Shown here one piece after another: positions 23,260 through 31,968 of a stretch of 64,000 nucleotides of DNA. The DNA is taken from positions 2,790,001-2,854,000 of the forward strand of contig NZ_CP072203.1 in the NCBI RefSeq assembly GCF_017654315.1. The letters are read 5' to 3'. Below the pieces are notes generated by a model, which worked only from the letters and a program-made list of their open reading frames with translations, did no database searches and had not been told where the DNA came from. The first letter of the stretch is position 1, and each line of letters opens with the position of its first letter. Origin of the DNA: Gordonia polyisoprenivorans (lineage in GTDB: Bacteria; Actinomycetota; Actinomycetes; Mycobacteriales; Mycobacteriaceae). The translations under genes were made by a program, and so were the position numbers.

Positions 23260-24503
23260 CAAAAGTACTCTGGTACATCAGCCCGGTCGACGGTCGTTAT
23301 CCGTGGGCGGAGGATGGACGATACCCGGTGGACCACAGCAGATTGCAGCGTCTGGCGCAAACCATCGATCGGCGGGGCTACTATGGAGCGCTCCTGGGTA
23401 CTTACGCCCACGACGTGTGGACCACCGCCTCCACCCTCTTGCCGCTCACACAGCGGCTACGTTTCCTGCTGCCGGTCTATCCCGGCGTCATCTCACCCAC
23501 CTATCTCGCCCAGCAGGCATTGACCTTCGAGGACCACTCGGGTGGCCGGTTGCTGTTCAATGCGGTCAACGGAACAGAATCGATCTCTCGATCATTTGGT
23601 CTCAACATCTCCAACGACGTGCGCTACGCGGTGAGCGAGGAGTACTGGGAGCTGTTCAAGAAGGTCTATCAGGGAAAACCCATCACCGAGCCCGGAAAGT
23701 GTTGGGAACTCACCGAATTGGCGGAGGGTGCGCCCACCGAAGTCGACGGTGTCAACGGAACCGAGGCACTGGGACTGGGGCCCATCCAGCTGCCGCACAC
23801 CCCGATCTGGGGTGCGGCGGCCTCACCGGCCGGAATCGAGCATTCGGCCCGGGTCCTCGACGAGTTCTTGGCCTTCTGGGATCGTCCCGATAAACTCGCC
23901 AAGCTCTTCGGCGATGTCAAGAAGGCAGCGGCCGCGCAGGGACGTCAGGTCAAACTCGGTGTGCATGGAAGTGTGATCGAGCGCGAGACCGAGGAGGAGG
24001 CATGGGCGCACGCCCAGTGGCTGCTCGACCAGACCACCGGGCCGGGCTTGCGTGCCTTCGCTGATGCGGCGCTTCAAGGGCGTCAGGGAGTGCCCGGGGG
24101 TGTCGAGGATCTGTCCAGCGATGATCCGCAGGTGCAGTTCCGCATCGACACCCTCAAGGCATCGCGGGTCCCCAAGGCGCGCGACCTCGAGATCGCCCCC
24201 AACCTGTGGTCGGGAGTGACTCCGTGGTCGCCGCTGGATCCGCAGGGTGCGGGCTGGGGCACGTTCATCGTCGGAGACCCGAAGCAGGTTGCCGATCGCA
24301 TTCACGAACTCGAGGAGTAATACAGCATCGACTCGCTGATCTTGTCCAACTGGCCGCTTGCCGAAGAAGCCGAGCGATTCGCCGACCTGGTGTTGCCGCT
24401 GCTGGATCTCGACCATGACGCGCCCGCTCTGTCGCGGCCGACGGCTAATCTGCCGCAGGAGAAGGGATATGGCTTGCGTCAACCGGTGAGTGCGGCCGGA
24501 TAG
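23256..24503 (+). pseudogene. SsuD-like FMNH2 monooxygenase, in-frame TAA
   Basis: The frame from ATG 23256 encodes an LLM-class monooxygenase related to alkanesulfonate monooxygenase SsuD. It has LWYISPVDGRYPW, GYYGALLGTYAHDVWTTAS, PGVISPTYLAQQALTFEDHSGGRLLFN and VGDPKQVADRIHELEE. A TAA at 24318-24320 stops it at 354 residues. The same frame continues without other breaks as YSIDSLILSNWPLAEEAERF and on to 24503, the normal C-terminal helices of the family, giving about 415 codons. So a single nonsense codon separates a conserved tail. The truncated enzyme lacks only the last segment and may be unstable. Such enzymes use FMNH2 from a separate reductase to release sulfite from sulfonates. Confidence 0.8.
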
Positions 24504-24616
24504 TCGCCGGTGGTTGCACCAACGACGGTGGCCGGGGGTGGGGTGCGGCGAGGCCGCCCGTCCCCACTCCCGGCGGTTCGGTTGCCATCGGGGATCTGAT
24601 ACTCGAATCGGGCGCC

Positions 24617-25618
24617 GTGCTTGGTGGTGCGGAGATGTTCTCCGAGTCCTTTGGGCGGCTGTCTTCGGCAAAAGGCAACGGTGTCCTCGTCTTTCACGGA
24701 CTCGGCGCCAACTCGCACCTGAGTGGCGATGATCGTGCCCCTGGATGGTGGCAGGACGTGGTGGGGCCGGGCCTGGGGCTCGATACCGACCGGTTCTGCG
24801 TGATCGCTCCCAATGTTCTCGGCGGCTGTGCCGGATCGACCGGACCCGGCTCGATTGACCCAGATGGTCGACGCTGGGCGGCCCGGTTCCCCGCGCTCAC
24901 CATCCGAGATCAGGTTGCCGCGGCGGCGCAGTTGCGGCGGGAGTTGGGCATCGAGCGGTGGGCGGCGGTCATCGGGGTGTCCTTCGGCGGTATGCACGCT
25001 ATGGAATGGCATGTGAGCCTAGGTGATATGGCAGACCTGGTCGCGGTGATCGCGGCACCTTGGGTGACCACCGCCGAGCAGATAGCCGCAAACTCGCTGC
25101 AAATCGACGTGGTCCGGGCGGACCCGGACTATCGTCATGGCGACTACCGGCAGCTGGGTACCGCACCCATCCGTGGGCTGGCCTTGGCGCGCCGAATCGG
25201 GATGCTGCAGTACCGGGCCCCAGACGACTTCGACCGCCGTTTCGGGCGGGCGCAACAAGATCATGGGGGTGGACAGTTTGCGGTTGAATCGTATTTCGCC
25301 TCCAACGCGGAGAAATTCGCGGAATCCTTCGATGCGAACAGCTTCATCACCTTGGTCAACGCGAAGAACAGCCATGACATCGGACGGGGCCGTGGCGGCG
25401 CGAGGGCAGCACTGACGGCCGCCACACATCCGCTGCTGGTGGTGGGGATCGACTCCGACCGGCTCTTCCCGCTCGATCAGCAGCGGTTCATCGCCCGGCA
25501 TTCTCCGGGCAGTGTGAGTGGTCGTGAGCCGGTGGTCCACTCCGGGGGACACGGCCACGATGCCTTCCTCATCGACCAGCAATGGTTCGGCGAGGTATTG
25601 GGACGTCATCTTTGTTGA
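24617..25618 (+). CDS. MetX-like alpha/beta-hydrolase acyltransferase
   Basis: The sequence matches homoserine O-acetyltransferase-type proteins: VLVFHGLGANSHLSG, APNVLGGCAGSTGPGSIDP, FPALTIRDQV, the nucleophile S122 in GVSFGGMHAMEW, LLVVGIDSDRLFPLDQQ with the triad Asp, and GGHGHDAFLID with the triad His. Canonical MetX has GGSMGGMQ at the nucleophile, so this is a divergent member. In-frame sequence before the start (AIGDLILESGAVLGGAE) also matches the family, yet no ATG, GTG or TTG precedes it after the upstream stop. GTG 24617 is therefore the only visible start and gives a shortened N-terminus. It could acylate homoserine, or another alcohol, within the sulfur cluster. Confidence 0.75.
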   Translation: MLGGAEMFSESFGRLSSAKGNGVLVFHGLGANSHLSGDDRAPGWWQDVVGPGLGLDTDRFCVIAPNVLGGCAGSTGPGSIDPDGRRWAARFPALTIRDQVAAAAQLRRELGIERWAAVIGVSFGGMHAMEWHVSLGDMADLVAVIAAPWVTTAEQIAANSLQIDVVRADPDYRHGDYRQLGTAPIRGLALARRIGMLQYRAPDDFDRRFGRAQQDHGGGQFAVESYFASNAEKFAESFDANSFITLVNAKNSHDIGRGRGGARAALTAATHPLLVVGIDSDRLFPLDQQRFIARHSPGSVSGREPVVHSGGHGHDAFLIDQQWFGEVLGRHLC

Positions 25619-25805
25619 CCTGCGAGCGCGTATCGCGGTGAAGCCCACGGCCAGATGTGGGGCGGACCAACTTTGTCGCAGCCCGTTGGGATCTCACTGC
25701 AACAAACCCTCGACGGTCCACGATGCGCGCGTCGATAGTTGCATACGCCGAACAGTCGATCGATTGTTGCTGCGGCATAACCGTATTCGATTACAGGAAG
25801 TTGCG

Positions 25806-27170
25806 ATGCCCAAGCGGCTGTTCTTCAACGCGTTCGTCATGAACACCACCAGTCATATCCACCACGGTCAGTGGCGCAGAAATGATGCGCAGCAGAGTGA
25901 TTTCAACGATGTCGACCTGTGGATCGATCTGGCAACTCTGCTGGAGGAGGCCAGATTCGACACCATCTTCTTCGCAGACGTCTCGGGACACTACGGAGAC
26001 GCCGATGCGGACTACTCGGTATACGCCCGAGAAGGATTGCAAATCCCCAGTAACGACCCGACAGTGCTCGTTGCCGCGTTGGCCACACACACCCAGCATC
26101 TGGGCCTTGCCGTGACGTCAAATGTCTTTCAGCAACACCCCACGAACTTTGCCCGCCAGATTGCGACGTTGGATCACATCAGCAAGGGACGCATCGCCTG
26201 GAACATCGTGACCGGAACCCAGGACAACGGGTATCGCAACTTCGGGTACGAGGCGCTGGAAGATCACGACGAACGGTATCGGTGGGCCGACGAGTATGTC
26301 GAGGTTGCCTACAAACTCTGGGAGGGATCCTGGGACGACGACGCGTTACTCGTCGACAAGGCCGGTGGAGTGCACGCCGACGCGAGCAAGATCCACAAGA
26401 TCTTCCACTCCGGTGAGAGATATCGGGTTGAGGGGCCTTTTCTGCCGTCGCCCTCGCCACAGCGAACGCCGCTGCTGTTTCAGGCCGGATCTTCCGGGCC
26501 CGGTCGGGCCTTTGCCGCCCGCAACGCCGAGGCCGTCTTCCTCGTGGCACCCACTCCGGAGATCGCCCGCCAGCAGATTACGCAAACGAGGGCGCTGGCA
26601 CAGGCTGCCGGACGTAACCCGGGCGACATCACCTTCCACCAGGGGCTGAGCTTTGTCATCGGCGATACCGAGCAACAGGCGCGCGAGAAGTTTGCCGAGT
26701 ATCAACGCTATGTGAGCCCGGACGGGTACTCGGCACATATGGCGATCGTCGACGAGAACGGCCGGGTATATCCCGCCGAAACCCCACTCCGTGACGTCCG
26801 CACCAACACCGCCCACGGGTTCCTCGACCATCTTCGTCGCCATATCACCGACCGGGAGCCGACCGTCGGCGATCTTGCGCTGCAACGACTTCGCAATTCC
26901 GTTGTGGTGGGAACGCCTGAGCAGATCGCCGACACCCTGCAGGTGTGGCAGGATGCCGGGGTCGACGGCATCAACGTGATCAACTGGGTGATCCCGGGAT
27001 CGTTTGCCGAATTCGCCGACAAGGTTCTGCCGGTGCTGCGAGACCGCGGCCTCGCTCAGCGCGAGTACACGCCGGGCACGTTGCGGCATAAGATCTTCGG
27101 AGCCGACCGGCTCAGCGCACGGCATCCGGGTGCGGCGTACCGCGGGGCCTTTACTCCCGTGGGGCGATGA
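25806..27170 (+). CDS. NtaA/SnaA/DszA-family flavin monooxygenase
   Basis: This 454-residue luciferase-like monooxygenase starts at ATG 25806 behind AGGAAG. Signature stretches are FNAFVMNTTSHIHHGQWRR, FDTIFFADVSGHYGD, NFARQIATLDHISKGRIAWNIVTG, PLLFQAGSSGPGRAFAARNAEAVF and the C-terminal GIN-VINWVIPGSFAEFADKVLPVLRDRGL. Members of the family use reduced FMN from a separate reductase to oxidize substrates such as nitrilotriacetate, dibenzothiophene sulfone or sulfonates. The neighbours suggest an organosulfur substrate. It converges with the DszC-like gene, and the two 3' ends overlap by 20 bases. Confidence 0.85.
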   Translation: MPKRLFFNAFVMNTTSHIHHGQWRRNDAQQSDFNDVDLWIDLATLLEEARFDTIFFADVSGHYGDADADYSVYAREGLQIPSNDPTVLVAALATHTQHLGLAVTSNVFQQHPTNFARQIATLDHISKGRIAWNIVTGTQDNGYRNFGYEALEDHDERYRWADEYVEVAYKLWEGSWDDDALLVDKAGGVHADASKIHKIFHSGERYRVEGPFLPSPSPQRTPLLFQAGSSGPGRAFAARNAEAVFLVAPTPEIARQQITQTRALAQAAGRNPGDITFHQGLSFVIGDTEQQAREKFAEYQRYVSPDGYSAHMAIVDENGRVYPAETPLRDVRTNTAHGFLDHLRRHITDREPTVGDLALQRLRNSVVVGTPEQIADTLQVWQDAGVDGINVINWVIPGSFAEFADKVLPVLRDRGLAQREYTPGTLRHKIFGADRLSARHPGAAYRGAFTPVGR

Positions 27171-28386
27171 TGGTGCCAAAAGAGCTCGGGAGCTCACCGT
27201 TGACCAGATACTCGCCGATGGATCGGGCCTTGTAGATCACCGGATTGTGCGAGGAGATGGTGCGGGCATTGCGCCAATGCCGGTCCAGCGCAAGGTCGAG
27301 ATCGGTTGCCGATGCGCTGGCGGCGTCAAAGAATCGCCAGGTTGCCTCCCCGGCGAGACGTGTATTGAGTACCTGCGTTGCTGCGGCCGCGACGATCACC
27401 TCGTTCAGTCCTTGCGGTGAAGGATCTGCGTTGTAACCGTCAACGGTCAGTGCCGCAGCTGTCACCGCGGAACGAGTTCCGTACGCGGCGGTCTTGACCT
27501 CGCCGACCACCTCGAGCACCTGCGGATCGTGTCGGGGCGGAGTTGCCGTGGCCAGCGGATAACTGCGTGTACGCCCCGCGACCAACTCGCCGAGATCACG
27601 TGTCGCCCGCTCGAGGATCCCCGCCTGCGTGCTGGAGTGAACAAGTTGATAGAAGGCGTTGAGGTACTCGCCGGTGGCCGCGGACTCGCGGCGCAAAGCA
27701 TATCCCGGGCGCACTTCCACTCGGTCGAAGTGGGCAGTGCCACTGGCGGTGAACCGTTGGCCGAAACCATTCCAGTCGTCGATCACGCCGACTCCTGGAT
27801 CGTTGCGGCCCACCACGACCTCAAACACTCCGTCGTCGTTGATGACGAGCACGTTGATCCACTGGGCGTAGAGCGAACCGGTGGTGTAGTACTTGCTGCC
27901 CGACAACACCAGTGTGTTCTCACCACGCTCCAAGGTGGTCGAGGAGTCGATGATGGTGGTCGGTGCAGCTTCGCCGGGTTTGCCGCTCGCGCTCACCGAC
28001 GCGGCCGGCCCGAACAGCTCGCCGCGCCCCGCCGCCGCCAGTAGCTCGTCGCGTACCGGACTGGCGTCGAGTCGGAGCAGGAACTCCACGAATCCCAGAT
28101 GACCGCGGAAGATCTGCACAAAGTTCGAGTCGGCGGCCGCGAGGCGGATCAGCTCGGAGGCAAGCTCGGAGACCGATGATCCGCCGCCACCGAACTCGAC
28201 CGGCACGCGTAGTCGACCCAGCCCGGCTGCGGCCAGTGCGGCGACCTCCGGTTCCGGTGAGTGTGACTGTGATTCCCGGGCGGGTGCCTGCGCACCGATT
28301 GCTGCGACGATCGGGATCAGTGCGGCACTGATCGACTCGGTCTCGGGCGTCGGGAGGGGCTGTGCTGCTGCGACTGTCGTTGTCAT
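27151..28386 (-). CDS. DszC/SfnB-type flavin monooxygenase
   Basis: The 411-residue protein has the acyl-CoA dehydrogenase fold: an N-terminal helical domain (RLRVPVEFGGGGSSVSELASELIRLAAADSNF), a middle beta domain (LVLSGSKYYTTGSLYAQWINVL and VIDDWNGFGQRFTASGTAHFD) and a C-terminal helical domain. The late DRHWRNARTISSHNP is a hallmark of the DszC-like monooxygenases, which use reduced flavin to oxygenate sulfur compounds instead of dehydrogenating acyl-CoA. The start ATG 28386 overlaps the stop of the ABC ATPase gene (ATGA), so it is the last gene of the leftward transporter operon. A paralogue lies at 33735-34958. Confidence 0.82.
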   Translation of the reverse strand: MTTTVAAAQPLPTPETESISAALIPIVAAIGAQAPARESQSHSPEPEVAALAAAGLGRLRVPVEFGGGGSSVSELASELIRLAAADSNFVQIFRGHLGFVEFLLRLDASPVRDELLAAAGRGELFGPAASVSASGKPGEAAPTTIIDSSTTLERGENTLVLSGSKYYTTGSLYAQWINVLVINDDGVFEVVVGRNDPGVGVIDDWNGFGQRFTASGTAHFDRVEVRPGYALRRESAATGEYLNAFYQLVHSSTQAGILERATRDLGELVAGRTRSYPLATATPPRHDPQVLEVVGEVKTAAYGTRSAVTAAALTVDGYNADPSPQGLNEVIVAAAATQVLNTRLAGEATWRFFDAASASATDLDLALDRHWRNARTISSHNPVIYKARSIGEYLVNGELPSSFGTIIAPRE

Positions 28387-30095
28387 GATCGTTGCGCCAC
28401 CTGGTGGAGTTGTTGGTACTCGAGGCGGGGAAGGGACTCGAGGAGTTTACGGGTGTAGGCGTGGGTCGGATGGTTGAAGATCTCGTCGGCATCACCCTGC
28501 TCGACGCAGTTGCCGCCCTGCATCACCAGCACGCGGTCGCTCATGTGATGAATGACCCCGAGATCGTGTGAGATGAACAGGTAGCTCACGTGCAGTTGGT
28601 ACTGGAGGTCGGTGAGCAGGTCGAGTATCTGTGCTTGTATCGACACGTCGAGTGCCGAGACGGCCTCGTCGAGTACTACCACCTCGGGGTTGGTGGCCAG
28701 CGCCCGCGCGATGGCCACCCGTTGGCGTTGTCCGCCCGACATCCGCAGCGGCCACGCCCGGCAATGATGTTCCGTCAACCCAACCATCTCCAAGAGCTCC
28801 ACCACCCGCTGATCGATCCGGGAAGCGTTGGCGGTGTCCCCGAGTGTGATGGCGTCGGCCAGAATCCGGTGGACGCGCCAGCGGGGGTCGAAGGAACTCA
28901 ACGGGTCCTGATAGACCACGGAGATCCGTCGGCGGATACGACGCTGATCGGCAGAACTTGCACTCGTCCAGGGCGAATCCCGAAACAACACCTCGCCGGA
29001 GTCGGGGGTGGTCAGCGCCAACGCGATGCGAGCCAGAGTGCTTTTACCCGAACCGGATTCGCCGACAATCCCGAGTGTCTCGCCTCGATCGAGGTGAAAC
29101 GAAACATCGTTGACCACGCGGCGCCGGATGTTGTCGGGACCGCGGTAGGACTTGGTGACCCGTCGTGCGGTGAGCAACGGCGGGGCGTCGGAAGCGGCCG
29201 TGTCCATTCGTGGCGGAAACAGTGCGGCAGCCGTCCGGGTCGCGTGTGTCGTTCGTGAGAGCCGAACACCTTTGGTGTGTTCGCTTGGTACCGCATCGAT
29301 CAGTTGCCGGGTGTAGGGGTGGCGTGGTGCGTTCAACACCTGTGTCGCCGAGCCGGATTCAACGATACGTCCGCCCTTCATCACCAGGATCTCATCGGCC
29401 ATCCGCGCTACCACCGCGAGATCGTGGCTGATGAGGATGACGGTGGTACCCCCGTCGATCATCGCTTGTAGGACGTCGAGTACCTGCGCTTGCACCGTGA
29501 CGTCGAGGGCGGTGGTCGGCTCGTCGGCGATGACCAGCGCCGGCTCGAGTGCGATGGCCGAGGCGATCAAAGCGCGTTGTCGGAGTCCGCCGGAGAGCTC
29601 TCCACAACGTTGGCGTGAACGGACTTCGGGCTCGGGTACCCCCACCCGTCCGAGTACCTCGGCGACGCGGGCCGATCGACCCGCTCGGTCGCCCACACCA
29701 TGCAGCGAGAACGCCTCGGCAATCTCCTTGCCCACCGGGCGCAGTGGGTCGAGTGAGACCAGTGCATCCTGCAGGATGAAACCTATCTGTGCACCGCGTA
29801 CCGATCGCCACCAGGAGTCCGGGCGACGGAGCAGGGTCTGGCCATTGAACTCGAGTGTGTCGGCCGATACGGTGGCGGCCTCTCCGGACAAGCCGACAAG
29901 GGTGCGTGCGGTCACCGATTTACCTGAGCCCGACTCACCGACCAGAGCGATGCATTGACCTTGACGCAGGGTGAACGAGACATCCTTGACCACGTGGACC
30001 TCGGGTGTCTGCTCGCCCCCGAAGGACACATTGAGATTCTCCACCCGTACCAGCTCGCCGGTGGAGTCGGTGGTGGCGACGACGGTTGCGGTCAT
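28383..30095 (-). CDS. Fused dual ABC ATPase, peptide/nickel type
   Basis: This 570-residue protein carries two complete ATPase domains, equivalent to DppD and DppF joined together. Domain 1 has GESGSGKS (about 54-61), ELSGGLRQRALIASAIA and VIADEPTTALD. Domain 2 has GESGSGKST (about 345-353), MSGGQRQRVAIARALA and VVLDEAVSALD. Each domain ends with the oligopeptide-type tail (HPYTRQLIDAVPS and HAYTRKLLESLP). It powers the importer formed by the two permeases upstream. Its start codon overlaps the upstream stop. The natural ligand class of such systems is peptides, nickel or small organics; here a sulfur compound is inferred from context. Confidence 0.9.
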   Translation of the reverse strand: MTATVVATTDSTGELVRVENLNVSFGGEQTPEVHVVKDVSFTLRQGQCIALVGESGSGKSVTARTLVGLSGEAATVSADTLEFNGQTLLRRPDSWWRSVRGAQIGFILQDALVSLDPLRPVGKEIAEAFSLHGVGDRAGRSARVAEVLGRVGVPEPEVRSRQRCGELSGGLRQRALIASAIALEPALVIADEPTTALDVTVQAQVLDVLQAMIDGGTTVILISHDLAVVARMADEILVMKGGRIVESGSATQVLNAPRHPYTRQLIDAVPSEHTKGVRLSRTTHATRTAAALFPPRMDTAASDAPPLLTARRVTKSYRGPDNIRRRVVNDVSFHLDRGETLGIVGESGSGKSTLARIALALTTPDSGEVLFRDSPWTSASSADQRRIRRRISVVYQDPLSSFDPRWRVHRILADAITLGDTANASRIDQRVVELLEMVGLTEHHCRAWPLRMSGGQRQRVAIARALATNPEVVVLDEAVSALDVSIQAQILDLLTDLQYQLHVSYLFISHDLGVIHHMSDRVLVMQGGNCVEQGDADEIFNHPTHAYTRKLLESLPRLEYQQLHQVAQRS

Positions 30096-30958
30096 CAGTG
30101 TGAGATCCCTTCAGAACGATCCTGGATGTAGCGTCCGATCTGGGTGAAAGCCAAGGCCGTCACCACGATCGCCAGGCCGGGCATCACCTCGAGCCACCAT
30201 GCGGTGGTGATATCGGCTTTGCCTGAATTGAGCAACGCGCCCCACTCCGGCGATGGCGGGGCAACTCCCAAGCCGAGAAACGACAGCCCGGACGCCCACA
30301 CAATGCTCTGGCCGACCCCGAGCGCCACCAGGGCCACCAACGGTCGAAAAGCGTTGGGAAAGATGTGTTGGGAGAAGATGGTTCGTCGCTCGTGTCCCAG
30401 TGCGCGGGCGGCTTCGACGTATGCCGAATCACGTACGCCCAACGCTTGGGCGCGGACGAGGCGGGCATAACCGGGGGCCGAACCGATACCGACCGCGATG
30501 ATCAGGCTCAGTTCCGAGGGGCCCATCAGCGCCACGAACAGCAGCGCCAACAGCAGCACCGGGAAGGCGAGGAAGATGTCGAGAAGTCGGTTCACCGGCT
30601 CACCCAGCCAGCGTGGGCTCAAGGCCGCAACAAAACCGAGGATCAGCGCGATTACCAGGGCCAGTGCCATTGCACCGATACCGATCGACAACGAGCTTCG
30701 GGTACCCCAGATGATGCGGCTGTACAGGTCACGTCCGACGCTGTCGGTGCCCAGCCAGTGCGAACTCGACGGCGGTGCCAGGGTTTGACCGAGGTCGACC
30801 GCGAAGGCCGACTGGGTGGCCAACAGTCCGGGAGTGGCCACGGCCACAACAACCAGAACCAAGACCACCGCTGCAATCAGCGTGGACGGGGGCACGGTGG
30901 TGACTGTTGTACCCAGCCGCTTGCGCGTGCTGTGGAGTACTTCACCGGGGCTGGTCAT
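30095..30958 (-). CDS. ABC importer permease, DppC type
   Basis: The 287-residue membrane protein has the N-terminal helix (LIAAVVLVLVVVAVATPGLLA), the DppC/OppC extracytoplasmic motif with HWLGTDSVGRDLYSRIIWGTRSSL, and the coupling motif AARALGHERRTIFSQHIFPNAFRPL in the binding-protein-dependent transport domain. About six membrane helices are seen. It would pair with the DppB-type permease, whose stop overlaps its start by four bases (ATGA). Confidence 0.9.
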   Translation of the reverse strand: MTSPGEVLHSTRKRLGTTVTTVPPSTLIAAVVLVLVVVAVATPGLLATQSAFAVDLGQTLAPPSSSHWLGTDSVGRDLYSRIIWGTRSSLSIGIGAMALALVIALILGFVAALSPRWLGEPVNRLLDIFLAFPVLLLALLFVALMGPSELSLIIAVGIGSAPGYARLVRAQALGVRDSAYVEAARALGHERRTIFSQHIFPNAFRPLVALVALGVGQSIVWASGLSFLGLGVAPPSPEWGALLNSGKADITTAWWLEVMPGLAIVVTALAFTQIGRYIQDRSEGISH

Positions 30959-31968
30959 CTGCTACCTCCCAGACGTGGATCGACGATCGTGTAGATGACG
31001 TCGATGAGCAAGTTGACGGCAACATAGACCGCACTGATCAAGATGACGAGTCCCATGACGAGCTCGAAGTCTTTGTCCGACACCGATTTGACGAGGACGG
31101 CACCAAGACCCGGTCGCGCGAAGACCGACTCCACCAATACTGCTCCGGATAGCAGTGCTCCCATTGCCCACCCGGAGAGCGTGATCCCGGGGATGAGCGC
31201 GTGCCGTAACACGTGGCGCAGGCGAACCCCGTTCTCACTCATTCCCCGTGTCCGTGCCGAGAGCACAAACGGTTGCCGTATCGCCCGATCGAATTCGGTG
31301 CGGGTGGCCTGTCCGATGAACCCGGCCAAGGGAATTGCCAGGGTGAACGCCGGAAGCACCGTGCCGCTGACATCGACTCCGCCGATCACCGGGAACCACC
31401 CGAGGTTCACTGCGAAGACGATCAGCAAGATGACGCCCAGCCAGTATTGGGGGAGCCCGGCGGTGATCGTCTCGACAGTGGAACCGAGCGTCTTGACCCG
31501 GCGTCCACGCCCTGCGGTCAGCAGGGTCCACGGCACCGATAGCACCCAGGCCAGAATCAGGGCCGAGATGGTCAGCGTCAGGGTGGGGCCCACCTGCTCG
31601 CCGATGATCTCGGTGACCGGACGGCGCAGCTCCCACGACGTGCCCAGATCGCCGCGCAGCAGATTTCCCAGATATGAGAAGTACTGCACGATCAGTGGTC
31701 TGTCCCAACCGTATTGGGCGTTGACCGCGGCGATCTCGGTATCTGTCCGGGTGGTGGTCAACCCGGACTGCACGTTGAGGACGATCGCCGCCCGGTTGCC
31801 CGGGAGTACCGAGAGCACGATGAAGGTGACGGTCACTGCGCCCCACAGAACGAAGATCGCCGAGGCGAGTTTCACCGCTGTGGTGCGTGCGACCTGGGCA
31901 GGCGAGGTGCGCGGTTGTGGTGTCTCATCATCGGTGTCGGGCACTCCGATGGCCTCGGCGATGCTCAT
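30955..31968 (-). CDS. ABC importer permease, DppB type
   Basis: The 337-residue permease has a first helix at FVLWGAVTVTFIVLSVLPGNRA, the following QYGWDRPLIVQYFSYLGNLLRGDLGTSWELRRPVTEII that is typical of DppB/OppB, and the coupling region LSARTRGMSENGVRLRHVLRHALIPGITL. It forms the channel together with the DppC-type protein. Its start at 31968 directly abuts the stop of the binding-protein gene at 31969, so the genes form one operon. Confidence 0.9.
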   Translation of the reverse strand: MSIAEAIGVPDTDDETPQPRTSPAQVARTTAVKLASAIFVLWGAVTVTFIVLSVLPGNRAAIVLNVQSGLTTTRTDTEIAAVNAQYGWDRPLIVQYFSYLGNLLRGDLGTSWELRRPVTEIIGEQVGPTLTLTISALILAWVLSVPWTLLTAGRGRRVKTLGSTVETITAGLPQYWLGVILLIVFAVNLGWFPVIGGVDVSGTVLPAFTLAIPLAGFIGQATRTEFDRAIRQPFVLSARTRGMSENGVRLRHVLRHALIPGITLSGWAMGALLSGAVLVESVFARPGLGAVLVKSVSDKDFELVMGLVILISAVYVAVNLLIDVIYTIVDPRLGGSR

